A stretch of DNA of 5,725 nt from Deltaproteobacteria bacterium (GTDB taxonomy: Bacteria > Myxococcota_A > UBA796 > UBA2385). Under the pieces are notes generated by a model that did no database searches, had not been told where the DNA came from, and saw only the letters and a list, made by a program, of their open reading frames with translations. Position numbers and translations under genes: made by a program. The stretch spans positions 1 through 5,725 of the forward strand of contig WGAH01000004.1 of the NCBI GenBank assembly GCA_015489145.1, written 5' to 3'. Positions 3,678-5,725 of this stretch are shown here, piece after piece (position 1 is the stretch's first letter; the number at the start of each line of letters is the position of its first letter).

Positions 3678-5186
3678 TCACCCGGCCGGGCCGGCGCGCA
3701 GGACGCCGCCGACGACGACCAGGGCCCAGCCGCCGGGCAGGGGCAGGCGCCCGCCCTCCCGGGGCTCCCAGGTGAGGAAGCGCTCGAGCTGGTCGGCCCG
3801 CACGCCCGGCGGGGCGGCGGCGACGAGGCGGCGGAGGACCCGGAGCTGCAACGCCGGGTGCAGGGCCCGGAGGCCGGCGAGGTCCACGCCGCCGTCCCGG
3901 TCCAGGCGGCGGTGCTCGGCGGCGGCGAGCTCGTCGAGGAGGGCGTCGTCCCGGGCGAGCAGGCGGGCCGAGCGGGCCAGGGCCCGCCGGGCGCCGCCGT
4001 GCAGCGCGTCCAGCTCGTCGAGGATCGGCCGCATGCGCCCGCGCAGGCTGCCGGGATTCGACGGGTCCTCGACCCAGCGCAGGCCCTCGCGCCGGGCCCA
4101 GGCCGCGATCACCGCCCGGGGCTCGAACAGCAGCGGGCGCACCCAGGGGGGATCGCGGAGCGCCATGCCGCGAAGGCCGGTGGCGCCGGAGCCCCGGAGG
4201 AGGCGGTAGAGCACCGTCTCGGCCTGGTCGTCCTCGTGGTGGCCCGTCGCCACCACGGCGTCGTCGCCCTCGGCGCGGGCGAGGGCCAGGAGCGCGGCCC
4301 TCCGAGCCGCCCGCGCCCGGGCCTGGAGGTTGGGCCCCGGGGCCACGTCGAGGCGGCGCACCCGGCAGGGCAGGCCCAGCGCGGCGGCCTCCCGGGCGAC
4401 CCGGGCCGTCTCCTCGACCGCCTCGGGGCGCAGGCCGTGGTCGAGGGTGGCGACGACCAGGCGCCCGCCGTGGGCGCCGCGGGTGCGGTGCAGCAGCTCG
4501 AGGAGGGCGCGGCTGTCGAGGCCGCCGGAGACGGCGACCACCACCGGCTGCCCCGGCCGCCACAAGCGGTGGCGGCGCACGACCTCGAGGACCCGCAGGG
4601 GCAGGGTGCGGGCGCGCTCCTCCAGCGGGTCGGCGGTGGGCCGCGCCGGCTCGGCTCGCTCCGCCGGACCGGGCAGGTCGGCCGGGTCGAGGGAGGGGGG
4701 TACCCGGTCGTCGGGGTGGGCCCGCCCGCGCCAGCGGTGGCCGCAGGCGAGGCAGCGCCAGCGCACGATCACCTCGCCGCCGCGCAGCTCGAAGCCGACG
4801 GGCTCCAGCACGCCCCCGCAGCCCGCCGCCCGGTCGCCGGGCACCCGGTCGACGTGCAGGCCGCGCAGGCACCAGGGGCAGTGGTCGCGCACCCGGGCTC
4901 CCCCCGGCGGCACCGCCCGGCCGCACCAGGCGCAGGTGAAGGCCTCGTCCACGCGCACCGGGTTCCCGCGCCGCCGCGCCGCCTCCGATCGGTCGAGGAG
5001 CAGGCGCACCAGCCGCTTTCCCGGCGCATCCGGGTCCGGCGCGAGGCCGCGCGCCCGCGCCAGCTCCACCAGGGCCCGGCGCAGGGCCGGGTCGCGGTCC
5101 ACCCGGGCCCCGAAGGCCTTGATCGCCCCCCGCGAGCGCAGGCCCGCGAGGGCCGCCTCCAGCTCCTTTCGCGACAGCCGCGCCAC
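3678..5186 (-). CDS. tilS: tRNA(Ile)-lysidine synthetase with N-terminal RNHCP-type domain fusion
   Basis: TilS attaches lysine to C34 of the CAU-anticodon tRNA(Ile) using ATP, so it reads AUA as Ile. In this 502-residue protein the PP-loop domain spans about 195-400: SGGLDS (220-225), TLDHGLR (247-253), GHHEDDQAETVL (315-326), RGSGATGLRGM (331-341), RPLL (350-353) and EDPSN (373-377). Residues about 403-498 match the first C-terminal TilS domain, ending LPLPGGWALVVVGGVLRAG. The second C-terminal domain of the E. coli enzyme is absent, as in Aquifex-type TilS. The family's RNxxR after DPSN reads RGRMR. The first 190 residues are not TilS: an Arg/Ala/Leu-rich helical segment (1-80), then a cysteine-rich domain with CAWC (85-88), DHCPWC (101-106), HVD (111-113), PGDRA (116-120), Cys123 and CLACGH (145-150), which I recognise as RNHCP-like, probably Zn-binding. 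The GTG start has GGAGGG 5 nt upstream. Convergent to nnrD. Confidence 0.93.
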   Translation of the reverse strand: MARLSRKELEAALAGLRSRGAIKAFGARVDRDPALRRALVELARARGLAPDPDAPGKRLVRLLLDRSEAARRRGNPVRVDEAFTCAWCGRAVPPGGARVRDHCPWCLRGLHVDRVPGDRAAGCGGVLEPVGFELRGGEVIVRWRCLACGHRWRGRAHPDDRVPPSLDPADLPGPAERAEPARPTADPLEERARTLPLRVLEVVRRHRLWRPGQPVVVAVSGGLDSRALLELLHRTRGAHGGRLVVATLDHGLRPEAVEETARVAREAAALGLPCRVRRLDVAPGPNLQARARAARRAALLALARAEGDDAVVATGHHEDDQAETVLYRLLRGSGATGLRGMALRDPPWVRPLLFEPRAVIAAWARREGLRWVEDPSNPGSLRGRMRPILDELDALHGGARRALARSARLLARDDALLDELAAAEHRRLDRDGGVDLAGLRALHPALQLRVLRRLVAAAPPGVRADQLERFLTWEPREGGRLPLPGGWALVVVGGVLRAGPAG

Positions 5187-5191
5187 CTCGG

Positions 5192-5197
5192 CCCTCC
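5192..5197 (-). promoter_or_regulatory. Ribosome-binding site of tilS
   Basis: On the minus strand GGAGGG is followed by CCGAG and then the GTG start at 5186-5184. This supports the long N-terminus with the fused domains as the true translation product, rather than a start nearer the PP-loop domain. Confidence 0.65.
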
Positions 5198-5293
5198 GCG
5201 ACGGCCCTATCCCGGCGCTCCCGCCCCGCGGCGGCGACCGGCCGGGGCGGGCGGCGGGTTAGCCTGGGCGCTCCCCTCGCGCCGCACGGAACC
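5198..5293. promoter_or_regulatory. Divergent promoter region between tilS and the HEAT-repeat gene
   Basis: The 118-bp spacer between two divergent starts must hold the signals for at least the plus-strand gene. The only A/T-containing spots are CTATCCC (5207-5213; GGGATAG on the minus strand) and TTAGCCT (5259-5265), the latter a possible weak -10 element about 40 bp before the plus-strand start. I see no convincing -35 boxes or operator palindromes, so exact sites are guesses. Confidence 0.25.
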
Positions 5294-5298
5294 GGGAG
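5294..5298 (+). promoter_or_regulatory. Ribosome-binding site of the HEAT-repeat gene
   Basis: GGGAG lies 6 nt before the GTG at 5305. It supports that codon as the start and places a hydrophobic signal sequence at the N-terminus. Confidence 0.55.
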
Positions 5299-5304
5299 AC
5301 GCGC

Positions 5305-5725
5305 GTGTCCCTCGCCAGGCTGCTTCCCCCCGCCCTCCGCCTCGCCGGGCCGGCCCTCGCCGGTCTCCTCGCCGCCGGCCCGGCGACCGCCGCCACCCCG
5401 GCCGAGGCGATCCTCGCCGTCGAGGTCGCCCGCGGCGCCCCCTCCGCCCTCGCCCCGTGGGTGGCCGACGAGGACCCGGCCGTCCGCGCCCGCGCGGCCC
5501 GGGCCCTCGGGCGCCTGCGCGACCCGGCCGGCCTCGAGGCGCTGGAATCCCTGCTCGCGGACGAGGACCCGGCCGTCCGCGCCGAGGCGGCCGGGGCCCT
5601 CGGGCAGGTGCCCGGCTCCGAGCGGGCGATCCTCGACGCCCTCGGCGACGAGGACGACCCGGCGGTGCGCGCGGCCCTGTGCACCGCGCTGGGCCGGCAG
5701 GGCGGGGCCCGGGCGGTTCCCGTGC
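5305..5725 (+). CDS. Exported HEAT-repeat protein, N-terminal part (3'-truncated by window)
   Basis: The frame is open from a GTG at 5305 to the right edge, giving 140 visible residues. The N-terminus looks like a Sec signal peptide: a short start with Arg5, a hydrophobic Ala/Leu/Gly stretch (about 6-25), and a small-residue cleavage region PATAA (26-30), followed by TPAEA. There is no lipobox cysteine. The mature part consists of HEAT repeats of the bacterial HEAT_2/PBS-lyase type: DEDPAVRARAARALG (55-69), DEDPAVRAEAAGALG (86-100) and DEDDPAVRAALCTALG (115-130), the first two with a 31-residue period. Such repeats form helical scaffolds for protein binding, so a periplasmic or secreted scaffold is likely, but the partner and function are unknown. 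The first two repeats share 24 identical nucleotides. The gene is divergent from tilS with a 118-bp spacer and no evident functional link. The C-terminus may hold more repeats or another domain. Confidence 0.85.
   Translation, partial: MSLARLLPPALRLAGPALAGLLAAGPATAATPAEAILAVEVARGAPSALAPWVADEDPAVRARAARALGRLRDPAGLEALESLLADEDPAVRAEAAGALGQVPGSERAILDALGDEDDPAVRAALCTALGRQGGARAVPV
5467..5490 (+). repeat. 24-bp identical repeat within the HEAT gene, copy 1
   Basis: These 24 bases, encoding DEDPAVRA, recur exactly at 5560-5583, 93 bp (31 codons) on. Similarity continues for about 20 further bases with four mismatches. This points to duplication of a HEAT unit. Confidence 0.85.
5560..5583 (+). repeat. 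24-bp identical repeat within the HEAT gene, copy 2
   Basis: Exact partner of 5467-5490. A third, diverged unit with an extra Asp codon begins near 5647, showing that only the first two units are nearly identical at DNA level. Confidence 0.85.

Noticed and set aside
3478..4926. Long open minus-strand frame overlapping tilS and the intergenic gap
   Set aside because: It is a GC-driven shadow frame made of Arg/Pro/Gly/Ala with no family resemblance; tilS in the adjacent frame is unambiguous.
5259..5684. Minus-strand frame antisense to the HEAT-repeat gene
   Set aside because: Low-complexity Arg/Ala/Ser sequence; the plus strand gives a signal peptide and regular HEAT repeats.
1..5725. CRISPR array, insertion sequence or phage genes
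   Set aside because: No regularly spaced repeats with unique spacers, no transposase or integrase motifs, and no paired terminal inverted repeats around a gene.

Overview
The window comes from a very GC-rich bacterium: nearly every third codon position is G or C, and GTG starts are used alongside ATG. The genes are chromosomal housekeeping genes, with no transposase, phage, CRISPR or plasmid function visible. A glmM-pdxJ-nnrD order resembles gene neighbourhoods known from deltaproteobacterial lineages (Myxococcota/Desulfobacterota). I infer such a GC-rich lineage, with low confidence.

From left to right: (1) the 3' part of glmM (phosphoglucosamine mutase, cell-wall precursor synthesis) on the plus strand; (2) a 231-bp non-coding leader with a chain of stem-loops, including an 83-nt imperfect hairpin (1030-1112) whose mismatches fold better as a plus-strand RNA; (3) pdxJ (last step of PLP-precursor synthesis) overlapping by 4 bp with (4) nnrD (bifunctional NAD(P)HX repair enzyme), so the two are probably translationally coupled. 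The acpS gene often found between them in other bacteria is absent. (5) A 351-bp convergent intergenic region holds further stem-loops, a 28-bp imperfect direct repeat and a patch noticeably richer in A/T. (6) On the minus strand lies an unusual tilS gene: a cysteine-rich RNHCP-type domain and an uncharacterised helical segment are fused to the N-terminus of a short tRNA(Ile)-lysidine synthetase. (7) A 118-bp divergent spacer follows, and then (8) the start of a plus-strand gene for an exported HEAT-repeat protein that runs off the right edge.

The most unusual items are the RNHCP-TilS fusion, the structured leader before pdxJ, the shortened loop in the dehydratase domain of NnrD, and the structured, repeat-bearing gap between nnrD and tilS. 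A 17-bp sequence at the extreme 3' end of glmM recurs inverted in that gap, which hints at a dispersed repeat. None of the RNA or repeat proposals could be tested against other genomes here.
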